Assembly: GCA_910579975.1 (NCBI GenBank)
Contig: CAJTWU010000036.1
Span: 1 to 16,588, forward strand
DNA length: 16,588 nt
Source: an uncultured Vampirovibrio sp.
Lineage (GTDB): Bacteria; Cyanobacteriota; Vampirovibrionia; Gastranaerophilales; Gastranaerophilaceae
Direction of reading: 5' to 3'
In this document: positions 7,452 through 15,267 of the stretch, piece by piece
How the letters are laid out: the number at the start of each line of letters is the position of its first letter
Position numbering within the stretch: position 1 is the first letter of the stretch
The notes under the pieces: model-generated
The model's input: the letters and a program-made list of their open reading frames with translations, nothing else
Database searches by the model: none
What the model was told of the DNA's origin: nothing
Program-made: the position numbers and the translations under genes

Positions 7452-9335
7452 ATGGAAATTAACCCGATTAGTATAAAACCGATAATAATGAAGAGTACAA
7501 ATAAAAAAGAAACATCTGTAGAAAATAATATTCCAGTATCAGATGATTTAGTAAAGGAGCTTGATAAGATGAGTATGATAAATAATGTTAATATTTCTAA
7601 AAGAGACTATGAGTTAAATTTGCCGCTTGAAGAACTTCAAAAACGTACTCATAAAGACTATTTGACTACTAAAAAAATGCTTGCAGCTGATGCACCTGAA
7701 TATTTAGGACTTGCTGATGGTGATAAAGAAGCTCTTAAACATCTTGTTAAAGCAGCAGTTGTTTTAGATAAAGTAAATATGCAGCTTGATAATCCAAATA
7801 ATATTCCATTTGGAGAATATTTAGATAAAGAAATTGTTCGTGGTAATGAAGCTGCAAAGCTTACAAAGATTCTTTTTGACGGACAAAAAGGAGTATGTGC
7901 TCTTGATAGAGAGTCTCACATGGTTGAGCTTGCAAAAGGTGTTTCTATGCGTCCCGGTAAAGGGATTTATCCTCAAGATTTGGAAAAAGAAGAGTTTCAT
8001 GCAATTTTGATAAAAATGATTAAAGCCGGTAAAGTTGACGAAGTTGCTAAAATTCTTAATCAGCGATCAGTTATAGAACGTGTTGGCAATGAGCTTGTTG
8101 CTATTGACTATGTTGACAAATTTCACGATGATTTTGATTATATGGCTTCTGAACTTGAAAAAGCTGCTGAAGTTTCTACAAATGAAGATTTTAACGAGTT
8201 TCTTCGTTTACAAGCAAAGGCTTTAAGAAAAGCAGACCCTATGCTTGATGCTTATGCTGATAAAAAATGGGCTGAATTACAGGATACTCCTCTTGAGTTT
8301 ACCATTACAAGAGAAAATTATTCTGATGAAATGACCGAAACCGTTTATGAAAATCCTGAACTTAAAGCATTATTAGATGAAAATGGTATTGTTCCTGTTG
8401 CAAAAGATTTTCTTGGCGGACGAGTTGGTATTATTAATAAAAAAGGTACTGAGGCTATACTCGGGGTTAAAAACTATTTACCTCTGATGGCTCAAAATAT
8501 GCCGTTTAATAGTGAATACCTTCAAAATATATCAACAGAAGGCGATTCTAAACAAACTATGGTTGATGCTGATTTAGTTGCTGTAACCGGTGATGTTGGT
8601 GAATTTCGTGCAGGAATTACTTTAGCTGAAAACTTGCCAAATGATGATAAACTTTCTATTATTGAGCTTGATGGCGGTAGAAGAAATGTTTATCATCGTC
8701 AAATTAGACTTATAACTTCTGATGATGCTAGAGAAAAAATGCAAAAACGATTAAACGCAATTCTTAATCCTGATTTGCATAAATACTATAATGATGAAGC
8801 AGACCATTGGTTTACTGTTGGTCACGAAAACGGTCACTCTCTTGGACCAAAATCAGGTACAGAAGGTTTAGGTAAATATAAGTCTATAATTGAAGAAAAT
8901 AAAGCGGATATGATTTCTCTTGCTATGATTGATGTTTTAACTGAAGCGGGCATGTATACACCTGAACAAAGAGAACAGATTATTGTAACTTATGCTACAG
9001 ATAATATGATGATGTCTAAACCAACTCTATCTCAAGCACATAGGGTACGTTCTGTTATGCAAAACTACTACTTTATTAAAGAAGGTGCTATGACTATTTC
9101 TTCAGAAGGTGTCTTGGATATTAATATTGATAAAATGGTACCGACTGCTAGAAAAATGCTTGAAGAAATTATTCGTGTTCAAATTGAAGGTGATTTCTCT
9201 AAGGGTGAAAAATATGTAAACGACTATTTTGTCTGGACACCTGAAATGGACAAAATGGCAGAAAACATTAAGAAAGTATCAAAAACTTTGAATGGTAAGG
9301 TGGACTCTCCGCTTGCTGATAAGTTGCTAAATTAG
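7452..9335 (+). CDS. Zinc metallopeptidase related to dipeptidyl-peptidase III (M49-like)
   Basis: A 627-aa protein with no signal peptide or membrane helix, so probably cytoplasmic. The zinc site is visible: H458-E459-N-G-H462 followed by SLGP, then EENKAD at 481-486, which supplies the third ligand. This HExxH-LGP...EExKAD layout is that of bacterial relatives of dipeptidyl-peptidase III, whose classical form is HExxxH with EECRAE. These enzymes trim dipeptides from the N-terminus of peptides; the exact substrate cannot be read from the sequence. The upstream GGRRNVYHRQ segment also fits the family. There is no Shine-Dalgarno before the ATG, while TATAAT stands 6 nt upstream, so the mRNA is probably leaderless. 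Its stop overlaps the TolC-like gene by 4 bp, tail to tail. The peptidase class is fairly sure; exopeptidase activity is inferred. Confidence 0.8.
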   Translation: MEINPISIKPIIMKSTNKKETSVENNIPVSDDLVKELDKMSMINNVNISKRDYELNLPLEELQKRTHKDYLTTKKMLAADAPEYLGLADGDKEALKHLVKAAVVLDKVNMQLDNPNNIPFGEYLDKEIVRGNEAAKLTKILFDGQKGVCALDRESHMVELAKGVSMRPGKGIYPQDLEKEEFHAILIKMIKAGKVDEVAKILNQRSVIERVGNELVAIDYVDKFHDDFDYMASELEKAAEVSTNEDFNEFLRLQAKALRKADPMLDAYADKKWAELQDTPLEFTITRENYSDEMTETVYENPELKALLDENGIVPVAKDFLGGRVGIINKKGTEAILGVKNYLPLMAQNMPFNSEYLQNISTEGDSKQTMVDADLVAVTGDVGEFRAGITLAENLPNDDKLSIIELDGGRRNVYHRQIRLITSDDAREKMQKRLNAILNPDLHKYYNDEADHWFTVGHENGHSLGPKSGTEGLGKYKSIIEENKADMISLAMIDVLTEAGMYTPEQREQIIVTYATDNMMMSKPTLSQAHRVRSVMQNYYFIKEGAMTISSEGVLDINIDKMVPTARKMLEEIIRVQIEGDFSKGEKYVNDYFVWTPEMDKMAENIKKVSKTLNGKVDSPLADKLLN

Positions 9336-10693
9336 ATTTGTGCAGCAACTGCTTTATAGTAGCTAATGTAGTCTATCATGCAGTCAAATTGGCTTGCATA
9401 AACCATTTTGTTTACATTTAGGAGATTTTCTTCTCGTTGGTTTAAATCAAGTTTTGCAATTATGCCTTCTTTGAATTTAAGTTTTGAAAGCTCAAAATCT
9501 TTTTGCTCAAGCTCTTGTATTTTCTTTTGGCGTGCAAGCTTTTCTTTATCCATGTTTATAGAAACAAGCGAGTCGTTTACTTCTTGCATAGAAGTTAAAT
9601 TGACTTTTTCATAGTTTCTTAAGCTTTTTTCATAAGCAATTTTCTTGGATTTAAGATTAGCTTTGATTTTTCCGCCCATAAATATTGGCTGCATAATTCC
9701 GCCACCTAAGCTCCAGAGCGCGTTAGAAGTTGTTAATAGACTTCCTATATCTTTTGCATTAAATAAATACAGACCGCCAAGATTTAGTGATGGCAAACAT
9801 TCTTTGCGTGCAACTTTTACATCAATTCCTGCTTTTTCAAGCATTTTTTCTGCTTTCTGATAATCAGGACGTTCTAAAATAATATCTGAACTTACAAATT
9901 CAGGTATATCTCCCGAAAACGCAAGAGTTTTATAATCAATCCTTGTATATTCTTCAATATTATTAGGACTGTCACCTGTTAAAACAGCAAGCGCGTGTAA
10001 TAATTTCGTTCTTTCTTTTTTGTAATCGGTTAAATCTGTTACAGACTGAATATAAGACTGATTTGCCTTTACTAAATCAGAAGTAGAAATAATTCCTTCT
10101 GCATTGGAAATGCTCATTATTTCAAAGATTTCTTTTCTTAGTTTCACAATTTCTTCTTGTAAGGCAACCATTGAGTCTAATTTTACAATATTTATATATG
10201 TGCTTCCAACTGCAGAGGCTATTGAAATATAAGCAGATTTTTCATCAAGAATAGAAGCCTCGTAGAGTTTTTTTATAGAAGTTGTTTTATTATGGTTTTT
10301 ACCAAAAATATCAATTTCGTAATTAGCAACTAAAGGCAGCATCATTCCAACATCAGATTTACCTGTAAAATTCCCATACCCGGGCATAAAACCGGCTTGA
10401 ATTGAAGGAAGTTCAGAAGCTCTTTGCATAACTATGTTCTGATAATATTCATCAATAGTCAAAGTTGCCATTTTAAGGTCTTTGTTGTTTTCAACCGCCT
10501 TTACAATATATCCGTTCAAAAATTCGTCATTAAAAAATTTCCACCAATCAAGATTTACATACTCGTACTTATTGTTTGTTGGCTTAATCTTTTGTGTACC
10601 GGCTTTTAAAACAGTATTTTCTATTGCAGCAACAGGCGCAGAAAAAGAAACTGCTAGTGATGTTAATATAATGAATGATAGAAATCTCTTCAT
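9332..10693 (-). CDS. TolC/NodT-type outer-membrane efflux channel
   Basis: A 453-aa outer-membrane factor, the outer channel of tripartite export pumps. It begins with a signal peptide (MKRFLSFIILTSLAVSFSAPVAA, cut near residue 23) without a lipobox Cys, so it is not a lipoprotein. Family marks are the WWKFFND..LN..I..A..NNKDL start (50-73), ERPDYQKAEKMLEKAGIDVKVA (274-295) followed by LPSL, and QPIFMGGKIKANL (335-347). Two related halves of long coiled-coil helices with beta segments fit the TolC fold. AAGAGG (10709-10704) lies 10 nt before the ATG. It is divergent from marR and the EmrA-like gene, so it is the likely outer partner of that adaptor. A TTGCAA-N17-TATCAT promoter has its -35 box inside a MarR-type palindrome, which suggests repression by the neighbouring MarR protein. 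Confidence 0.93.
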   Translation of the reverse strand: MKRFLSFIILTSLAVSFSAPVAAIENTVLKAGTQKIKPTNNKYEYVNLDWWKFFNDEFLNGYIVKAVENNKDLKMATLTIDEYYQNIVMQRASELPSIQAGFMPGYGNFTGKSDVGMMLPLVANYEIDIFGKNHNKTTSIKKLYEASILDEKSAYISIASAVGSTYINIVKLDSMVALQEEIVKLRKEIFEIMSISNAEGIISTSDLVKANQSYIQSVTDLTDYKKERTKLLHALAVLTGDSPNNIEEYTRIDYKTLAFSGDIPEFVSSDIILERPDYQKAEKMLEKAGIDVKVARKECLPSLNLGGLYLFNAKDIGSLLTTSNALWSLGGGIMQPIFMGGKIKANLKSKKIAYEKSLRNYEKVNLTSMQEVNDSLVSINMDKEKLARQKKIQELEQKDFELSKLKFKEGIIAKLDLNQREENLLNVNKMVYASQFDCMIDYISYYKAVAAQI

Positions 10694-10707
10694 TTGAATT
10701 TATCCTC

Positions 10708-10736
10708 TTGACTAATTTTTAACAAAATGATAGCAT
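10708..10736 (+). promoter_or_regulatory. Promoter of the marR-emrA-pab operon
   Basis: TTGACT (10708-10713), a 17-bp spacer and TAGCAT (10731-10736) predict a start near 10743, inside the first palindrome. A repressor bound there would block polymerase. The -10 match is only 4 of 6. Confidence 0.45.
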
Positions 10737-10755
10737 AGATATGTTGCATTTGCAA
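10727..10755 (-). promoter_or_regulatory. Promoter of the TolC-like gene
   Basis: On the - strand TTGCAA (10755-10750), 17 bp and TATCAT (10732-10727) match a sigma70-type promoter. The -35 box is the core of the first palindrome. Confidence 0.5.
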
Positions 10756-10758
10756 CAT
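10741..10758. promoter_or_regulatory. Operator palindrome O1, probable MarR binding site
   Basis: ATGTTGCA-TT-TGCAACAT is a perfect 8+8 inverted repeat in the space between the divergent TolC-like and marR genes. Its size and symmetry suit a MarR dimer. It covers the -35 of the - promoter and the start point of the + promoter. Confidence 0.7.
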
Positions 10759-10774
10759 GTTGCTATTACAACAT
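10757..10774. promoter_or_regulatory. Operator palindrome O2, second probable MarR site
   Basis: ATGTTG-N6-CAACAT has the same outer half-sites and total length as O1. It shares 2 bp with O1, with centres 16 bp apart. It ends 3 bp before the ribosome site of marR. Confidence 0.65.
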
Positions 10775-10785
10775 ACAGAGGATTT

Positions 10786-11253
10786 ATGGATATAGAATTA
10801 CAAAATCATTTTACAGATTCAATCTTTTATGAAGTAGAATTAACTGCAAAGTATTGTAAAATGCTTGGAACGCAACTTTTTGAAGATATTGATGCCGGTG
10901 TTACTATTGAAGAGTTTTCAACTCTTGATACAATTTTATGCAACCCTGATATTTGCCAAAGAGATTTAGCAAAATTAATATTGAAGGATAGAGCTAATAC
11001 AGGTAAAATTCTCGATTCATTAGAGCAAAAGGGCTTGATTGAAAGACGATTATCGGTAAAAAATAATCGTCCGGTAAAAATTTCAAGATTGACTAATAAT
11101 GGAGAACAGAAGGTTTTGGATATTTCAGATGTGCTAAGACCTCATACAGAAATGATAAAATCCAAAGTTTTAAATAGTGATTTAAAACAATTGAGGTCTA
11201 TGCTTCAAGAGTTTCGAGATGTTATGAACGAATCATTAGAAATAAAAATATAA
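10786..11253 (+). CDS. MarR-family transcriptional regulator
   Basis: A 155-aa winged-helix repressor. The DNA-binding part is at ~55-107: QRDLAKLILKDRANTGKILDSLEQKGLIERR, then the wing KNNRPVKISRLTNNG, with helices before and after for dimer formation. This is the usual MarR layout and length. The start at 10786 is chosen because AGAGG (10777-10781) lies just before it; an in-frame ATG at 10741 would turn the operator palindromes into 15 extra codons and has no ribosome site. MarR proteins generally bind palindromes as dimers and let go when they meet small aromatic or phenolic compounds. Two such palindromes lie directly upstream, so it likely represses itself, the EmrA-like and pab genes, and the divergent TolC-like gene. 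The inducer is unknown. Confidence 0.93.
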   Translation: MDIELQNHFTDSIFYEVELTAKYCKMLGTQLFEDIDAGVTIEEFSTLDTILCNPDICQRDLAKLILKDRANTGKILDSLEQKGLIERRLSVKNNRPVKISRLTNNGEQKVLDISDVLRPHTEMIKSKVLNSDLKQLRSMLQEFRDVMNESLEIKI

Positions 11254-11261
11254 GGTGAAAA

Positions 11262-12248
11262 ATGAGTGAAGAGATAAAAGAAGAAAATAAATTGCATACA
11301 AAAAGATATTGGGTATTGTTCGGTACGCTTATTGCGGCGGTTATTGCCAGCTTTTTTATTTTTGAGGCTTTAAAATATCAATCTACGGATGATGCTTATG
11401 TAGATACGACTACGGTGTCTGTATCGCCAAAAGTTGCCGGACAAATTGTTGAAGTAAAAGTAAAAGATAATCAAGCTGTTAAAGCCGGGGATGTTGTAGC
11501 TGTTATTGATAAAGTTGATTATAAAGTGAAGCTTGAACAAGCAAGTGCTGCATATGAAAGAGCTTTGTTAAATCAGCAAAATGCTCGTGCAAATTTAAAT
11601 GCTGCTAATTCAGAAATCGCGCTTGCCGAAGAGGATGTTGAAAGGTATCAAAATCTTTATCAGGCAGGAGCGGTTTCTAAGCAAACACTGGATCAGGCTA
11701 TTACTAAATTGGATAGCTTAAAAGCTACTCAAATTACAGCTGAACAGGCTATTTTGTCTGCTGATACTTCAAAAGCTGCGAAGGTTGCTGATGCTGATTT
11801 GAATGTATTAAAAGCCCAAAAAAAGGCTGCTGAATTAGCTCTTGAATATACTGATATTTTGGCGCCAATTGACGGAACTGTTTCAAATAAAAAAGTTGAA
11901 GTTGGTATGATGGTTCAGCCGGGCACGCCTTTATTTGTAGTTGTACCTCATGATGTTTGGGTTGTTGCTAATTATAAAGAAACCCAAATCAGAGGTATGA
12001 AAGAAGGAATGCCTGTTGATATCAAGATTGATACATACCCTAATAAGGTATTTAAAGGAAAAATTGACTCTATTCAAAGAAGTTCAGGAGCTAAGGCAAG
12101 TCTTTTCCCGCCGGAAAATGCAGTCGGATCCTTTGTAAAAATTGTTCAAAGAATTCCAGTCAAAATTGTATTTACTGAAGATATTGACCCAAAAGAATAT
12201 TCAATTATTCCAGGGATGTCTGTTGTACCTAAAATAAAAGTGAAGTAA
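11262..12248 (+). CDS. EmrA/HlyD-type periplasmic adaptor (membrane fusion protein)
   Basis: A 328-aa adaptor linking an inner-membrane pump to a TolC channel. It has a short cytoplasmic head, one membrane helix (~16-36), the first lipoyl half (~51-88, VSPKVAGQIVEVKVKDNQAV), a long coiled-coil hairpin (~88-195), the second lipoyl half (~196-230, ILAPIDGTVSNKKVEVGMMV) and a beta-barrel part. The segment FPPENAVGSFVKIVQRIPVKI (282-302) is the hallmark of EmrA-type adaptors that work with 14-helix MFS (EmrB) drug exporters. AAGG overlaps the marR stop, 6 nt before the ATG, so the two are co-translated. The expected EmrB gene does not follow: the next gene starts directly at the stop codon and makes p-aminobenzoate. 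The pump must be encoded elsewhere, or the adaptor uses another partner. Confidence 0.92.
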   Translation: MSEEIKEENKLHTKRYWVLFGTLIAAVIASFFIFEALKYQSTDDAYVDTTTVSVSPKVAGQIVEVKVKDNQAVKAGDVVAVIDKVDYKVKLEQASAAYERALLNQQNARANLNAANSEIALAEEDVERYQNLYQAGAVSKQTLDQAITKLDSLKATQITAEQAILSADTSKAAKVADADLNVLKAQKKAAELALEYTDILAPIDGTVSNKKVEVGMMVQPGTPLFVVVPHDVWVVANYKETQIRGMKEGMPVDIKIDTYPNKVFKGKIDSIQRSSGAKASLFPPENAVGSFVKIVQRIPVKIVFTEDIDPKEYSIIPGMSVVPKIKVK

Positions 12249-13799
12249 ATGCAGATTTATTCAGATAAACTATTCAAAAACCATATAGATACAATTGAAA
12301 TTTTTGAACCCCAAAACCTTAAAGAAGGTTTTGATAAATTGGAAGCTTGGCGAATGCAAGGCTTCCATCTTCTTGGCTATCTTAGATATGATTTGAAAAA
12401 GTCAGCTATAAAACCTCTTATGTATTTTGAGGTATTTGAAAAAGCACTTAAGTATTGTCCTAATTTTCCTAATCGTCAAATCGGTATAATTACTAAACCT
12501 AAGATAACTAAGGATGAGTATTTTAAATCAGTTGAATATATAAAGACTCAAATAAAAAATGGAGTTACCTATGAAGTAAACTATACTTATCCCATAAGTG
12601 TAAAAACAAATGCGGATGATTTTGAATTGTATGAATATTTATTATCTAAGCAAAAAACTCCTTATAATGCTTTTATTAATAACAAATATGAAACAATCCT
12701 TTCATTTTCACCTGAATTATTTTTTAAATTAAAAGGAAATAAGATTTTAACTAAACCAATGAAAGGCACTGCACCGCGTAAAGAGGGAATGAGAGAGTTT
12801 TTATATAATGATATTAAAAACCGTGCTGAAAATATTATGATAGTTGATTTGTTACGCAATGACCTTGGTAGAATTGCAAAAACGGGTTCTGTTAAAGTTG
12901 AGAAACTTTTTGAAATCGAAGAGCATTCAACAGTTTATCAGATGACTTCAGAAATTACTGCAGAAGTGGATTGTTCTTTGTATGATATTTTTCAATCGAT
13001 TTTTCCATGTGGTTCAATAACAGGAGCCCCTAAGCTTTCTACCATGAATATTATTGAAAAGGTCGAACCTTTTTCTAGAGAAGTTTATTGCGGAGCTATT
13101 GGTTATATTTACGGTGATGAAGCGGAATTTTCTGTTCCAATAAGAATATTACACAAGAATGGTGAAGAGTTAAATTATCATGCAGGGGGTGCAATTGTCT
13201 GGGACTCAACCCCGCAAGATGAATGGGAAGAAACTTTGATTAAGACAAAGTTCTTGGATACGGATTATAAGCTTATTGAAACAGCAGTAAATAATTGGGA
13301 AAGCCATGCGGCGAGGATGAAAAATTCTGCAACTGAACTGGGGTTCAGATGGAATGATGAAATAGAAAATCTTGTAATTCCTTCAGGAAAAGTTATGCGT
13401 GTAGAGTTAAAAAAGGACGGTACTTATGATGTTCAAATTAAAGAACCGTTTTCATCACGCGGGAATAAAATAAGGATTTCAGGAAAAGTGCATACTTCAA
13501 ATCCGTTTTTGTATCATAAAACGAATATAAGAGAAGATTTTCCAAAAGATGTTTTTGATGAAATTAAAGTAAATGAGCGCGGTGAGATTACAGAAGGAAC
13601 ATTTACTAATGTGGGGATACTAAAAGACGGTAAATATTACACACCTCCTGTTTCGAGCGGGCTTTTAGCTGGGACTTTTCGTGCTAAATTGGACTGGGAA
13701 GAAAAAGTTCTGTATCCAAATGATTTAAAAACAGCTGATAAGATTTTTTGTTTTAATTCTGTTCGCGGTTTAGTGGAGGTTGAACTTGCTCATAATTGA
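12249..13799 (+). CDS. pabBC: Fused aminodeoxychorismate synthase component I and aminodeoxychorismate lyase (PabB-PabC)
   Basis: A 516-aa bifunctional enzyme of p-aminobenzoate (folate) synthesis. Residues ~1-335 are the chorismate-binding PabB domain: PMKGTAPR with Lys172, VDLLRNDLGRIAKTGSV, CGSITGAPK (254-262), and DEWEET (324-329) before the end of the domain. It aminates chorismate using ammonia from PabA. Residues ~340-516 are a PLP-dependent class IV aminotransferase fold, the PabC lyase: Lys424 in YHKTN for PLP, NERGEITEGTFTN (442-454), and PPVSSGLLAGTFR. It releases pyruvate to give p-aminobenzoate. The N-terminal part of PabB is short. The ATG directly follows the stop of the EmrA-like gene (TAAATG), so translation is likely coupled; no strong ribosome site is seen. 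Its 3' end overlaps pabA. The fusion type is known in several bacteria. Confidence 0.93.
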   Translation: MQIYSDKLFKNHIDTIEIFEPQNLKEGFDKLEAWRMQGFHLLGYLRYDLKKSAIKPLMYFEVFEKALKYCPNFPNRQIGIITKPKITKDEYFKSVEYIKTQIKNGVTYEVNYTYPISVKTNADDFELYEYLLSKQKTPYNAFINNKYETILSFSPELFFKLKGNKILTKPMKGTAPRKEGMREFLYNDIKNRAENIMIVDLLRNDLGRIAKTGSVKVEKLFEIEEHSTVYQMTSEITAEVDCSLYDIFQSIFPCGSITGAPKLSTMNIIEKVEPFSREVYCGAIGYIYGDEAEFSVPIRILHKNGEELNYHAGGAIVWDSTPQDEWEETLIKTKFLDTDYKLIETAVNNWESHAARMKNSATELGFRWNDEIENLVIPSGKVMRVELKKDGTYDVQIKEPFSSRGNKIRISGKVHTSNPFLYHKTNIREDFPKDVFDEIKVNERGEITEGTFTNVGILKDGKYYTPPVSSGLLAGTFRAKLDWEEKVLYPNDLKTADKIFCFNSVRGLVEVELAHN

Positions 13800-14340
13800 T
13801 AACTACGATTCATTTACATATAATATTGTTCAATATATAAAAATCTTGGGAATAAATCCGATTGTTATCAAAAATGATGAAAAGACATTGGATGAAATTA
13901 AGTCTTTAAATTTTTCCCGTATTTTGTTATCTCCAGGTTGGGGTAACCCTTATAACAGCGGGGTTACAATGAATGTAATTGATTTTTATCAAAATTCTAA
14001 GTCTATTCTAGGTGTTTGTTTAGGTATGCAATGTATTGCAAAATATTATGGAGCTTCTATTGTTAATGCATTGGAGCCTTTTCACGGTAAAAATTCTTCA
14101 ATATATTTTGATGATGATTTTGAACTGTTTAAAGGCTTTCAACAAGGATTTTCAGCAACGCGTTATCATTCATTGATGGTTGAAAATTGTCCTTATATAA
14201 AAGCTAGAACAAAAGATGGAATACCAATGGCTTTAAAAATTGACGGTAAATCAATTTATGGAGTGCAATTCCATCCTGAAGCGATTTTAACAGATAATGG
14301 GATTAAGATTTTTGAAAATTGGTTAGCCTGTGACTTTTAG
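13786..14340 (+). CDS. pabA: Aminodeoxychorismate synthase glutamine amidotransferase (PabA)
   Basis: A 184-aa class I glutamine amidotransferase that feeds ammonia from glutamine to PabB. It shows LIIDNYDSFTYNIVQY at the N-terminus, nucleophile Cys78 in GVCLGMQ, and His163 and Glu165 in FHPEA, so the catalytic triad is complete. RYHSL is also typical. The start is a TTG at 13786, six nt after GGAGG (13775-13779). A TTG at 13780 touches the ribosome site and would add Asn-Leu not usual for the family. The gene overlaps pabBC by 14 nt, which suggests coupled translation. The usual SPGPG loop reads SPGWG here. A TrpG-like dual role in tryptophan synthesis cannot be excluded, but the neighbour makes PabA the better name. 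It ends with an 18-bp tail-to-tail overlap with the glycosyltransferase gene. Confidence 0.92.
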   Translation: MLIIDNYDSFTYNIVQYIKILGINPIVIKNDEKTLDEIKSLNFSRILLSPGWGNPYNSGVTMNVIDFYQNSKSILGVCLGMQCIAKYYGASIVNALEPFHGKNSSIYFDDDFELFKGFQQGFSATRYHSLMVENCPYIKARTKDGIPMALKIDGKSIYGVQFHPEAILTDNGIKIFENWLACDF

Positions 14341-15258
14341 CATATAACGTACACAATCTTTTGAGTTATGGCATTTTAGTGCTATATTATAACAGTCTTT
14401 TACTACGCGGTTATAAGCTGATTTATTTTCCAGATAACTTTCAATTTTGAATATTAAGTCTGAAATATCTTCATAAAAAGGCATTGAACCGTCGAAAAGT
14501 GCTAACTCTTCGCGAAAATCACTTATTATAAGACGTTTACATGCAACTGTTTGGAATGTTCTGTAATTTAAGGATGAAATTCCTTGAGAATTCATATTAA
14601 AAACAATTTTGGTATTATTTATAGCTTGTGCCATATCTTCTTCATTATCAATAAAACCCTGATAACAAAGGTCGATGATTTCCGGGATTTTTGCACGTTT
14701 TTTTGCATCTTCGTAATGTTTGCCAATTGCGTACCATGCAAATTTCAAGTGAGGAAGCTTAGTAAATAGTTCTTCAAAGAAGCTTAAGCGATAGTCTGTA
14801 TCAAGTCTTCCTGCAAACATAATATCAAATTCAGGTTCTTGTCCGTTATCTTTATAGATATCAAAATTTACAAAATGAGGGAGATAATGAATGTTCTTAA
14901 AGTTTTCGTATTCAGTTAAAACTTTATCCCAATAAAAAGTATAATTATCGTCATCTTCAAGATATGGAAGATATTTTTCCCATTCTGGTCCGGAGGTTTT
15001 ACTTCTGATATCATCAGAAAAATAATTTACAGAAGGAATGTTTAATTTGTTATCAATTTTAATTTTCAAACCCGAAAAATCATATCCTAAAATCTGAGAA
15101 TAATTTTCTTTCAAAAGTTCATCAAGGTTGTTATCAAAAAGTTCATCATAAACAGTAACATCGCAATAGTTTTGTTTATAACCATCAATAATGCTGCTGG
15201 TTGTGAGACGTCCGCCAATGCTTATTGGCAAAATTGCTAAAACCTTCTTCTTTTTCAT
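14323..15258 (-). CDS. CgeB-like / family 1-type glycosyltransferase
   Basis: A 311-aa protein with two Rossmann-like halves as in GT-B enzymes. Residues 1-135 start MKKKKVLAILPISIGGR and contain a SVNYFSDD segment; residues 144-305 start FDIMFAGRLDTDYRLSFFEEL. The C-terminal half has the DUF3880/CgeB-type signature NYRTFQTVACKRLIISDF (231-248), matching the N-x-R-x-F-E-x-x-A-C-G-x-x-L-L-x-D pattern. Such proteins are thought to move sugars onto surface polymers or proteins; donor and acceptor are unknown. There is no signal peptide, so it acts in the cytoplasm. There is no Shine-Dalgarno; a TAGAAT box ends 9 nt from the ATG, suggesting an almost leaderless mRNA. It stands alone, with no other polysaccharide gene beside it, and overlaps pabA by 18 bp tail to tail. 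Confidence 0.75.
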   Translation of the reverse strand: MKKKKVLAILPISIGGRLTTSSIIDGYKQNYCDVTVYDELFDNNLDELLKENYSQILGYDFSGLKIKIDNKLNIPSVNYFSDDIRSKTSGPEWEKYLPYLEDDDNYTFYWDKVLTEYENFKNIHYLPHFVNFDIYKDNGQEPEFDIMFAGRLDTDYRLSFFEELFTKLPHLKFAWYAIGKHYEDAKKRAKIPEIIDLCYQGFIDNEEDMAQAINNTKIVFNMNSQGISSLNYRTFQTVACKRLIISDFREELALFDGSMPFYEDISDLIFKIESYLENKSAYNRVVKDCYNIALKCHNSKDCVRYMLKVTG

Positions 15259-15267
15259 AATTAATTT

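Noticed and set aside
10741..10785. Longer MarR start at ATG 10741
   Set aside because: The extra 15 codons are made of operator palindrome DNA and have no ribosome site; AGAGG precedes ATG 10786, and that protein has the normal MarR length.
13780..13785. PabA start at TTG 13780
   Set aside because: It touches the GGAGG ribosome site; TTG 13786 has correct spacing and gives the family's usual N-terminus.
12249..13799. Possible TrpE (anthranilate synthase) or isochorismate synthase instead of PabB
   Set aside because: The C-terminal fusion to a PabC-type lyase and the adjacent PabA point to aminodeoxychorismate synthesis.
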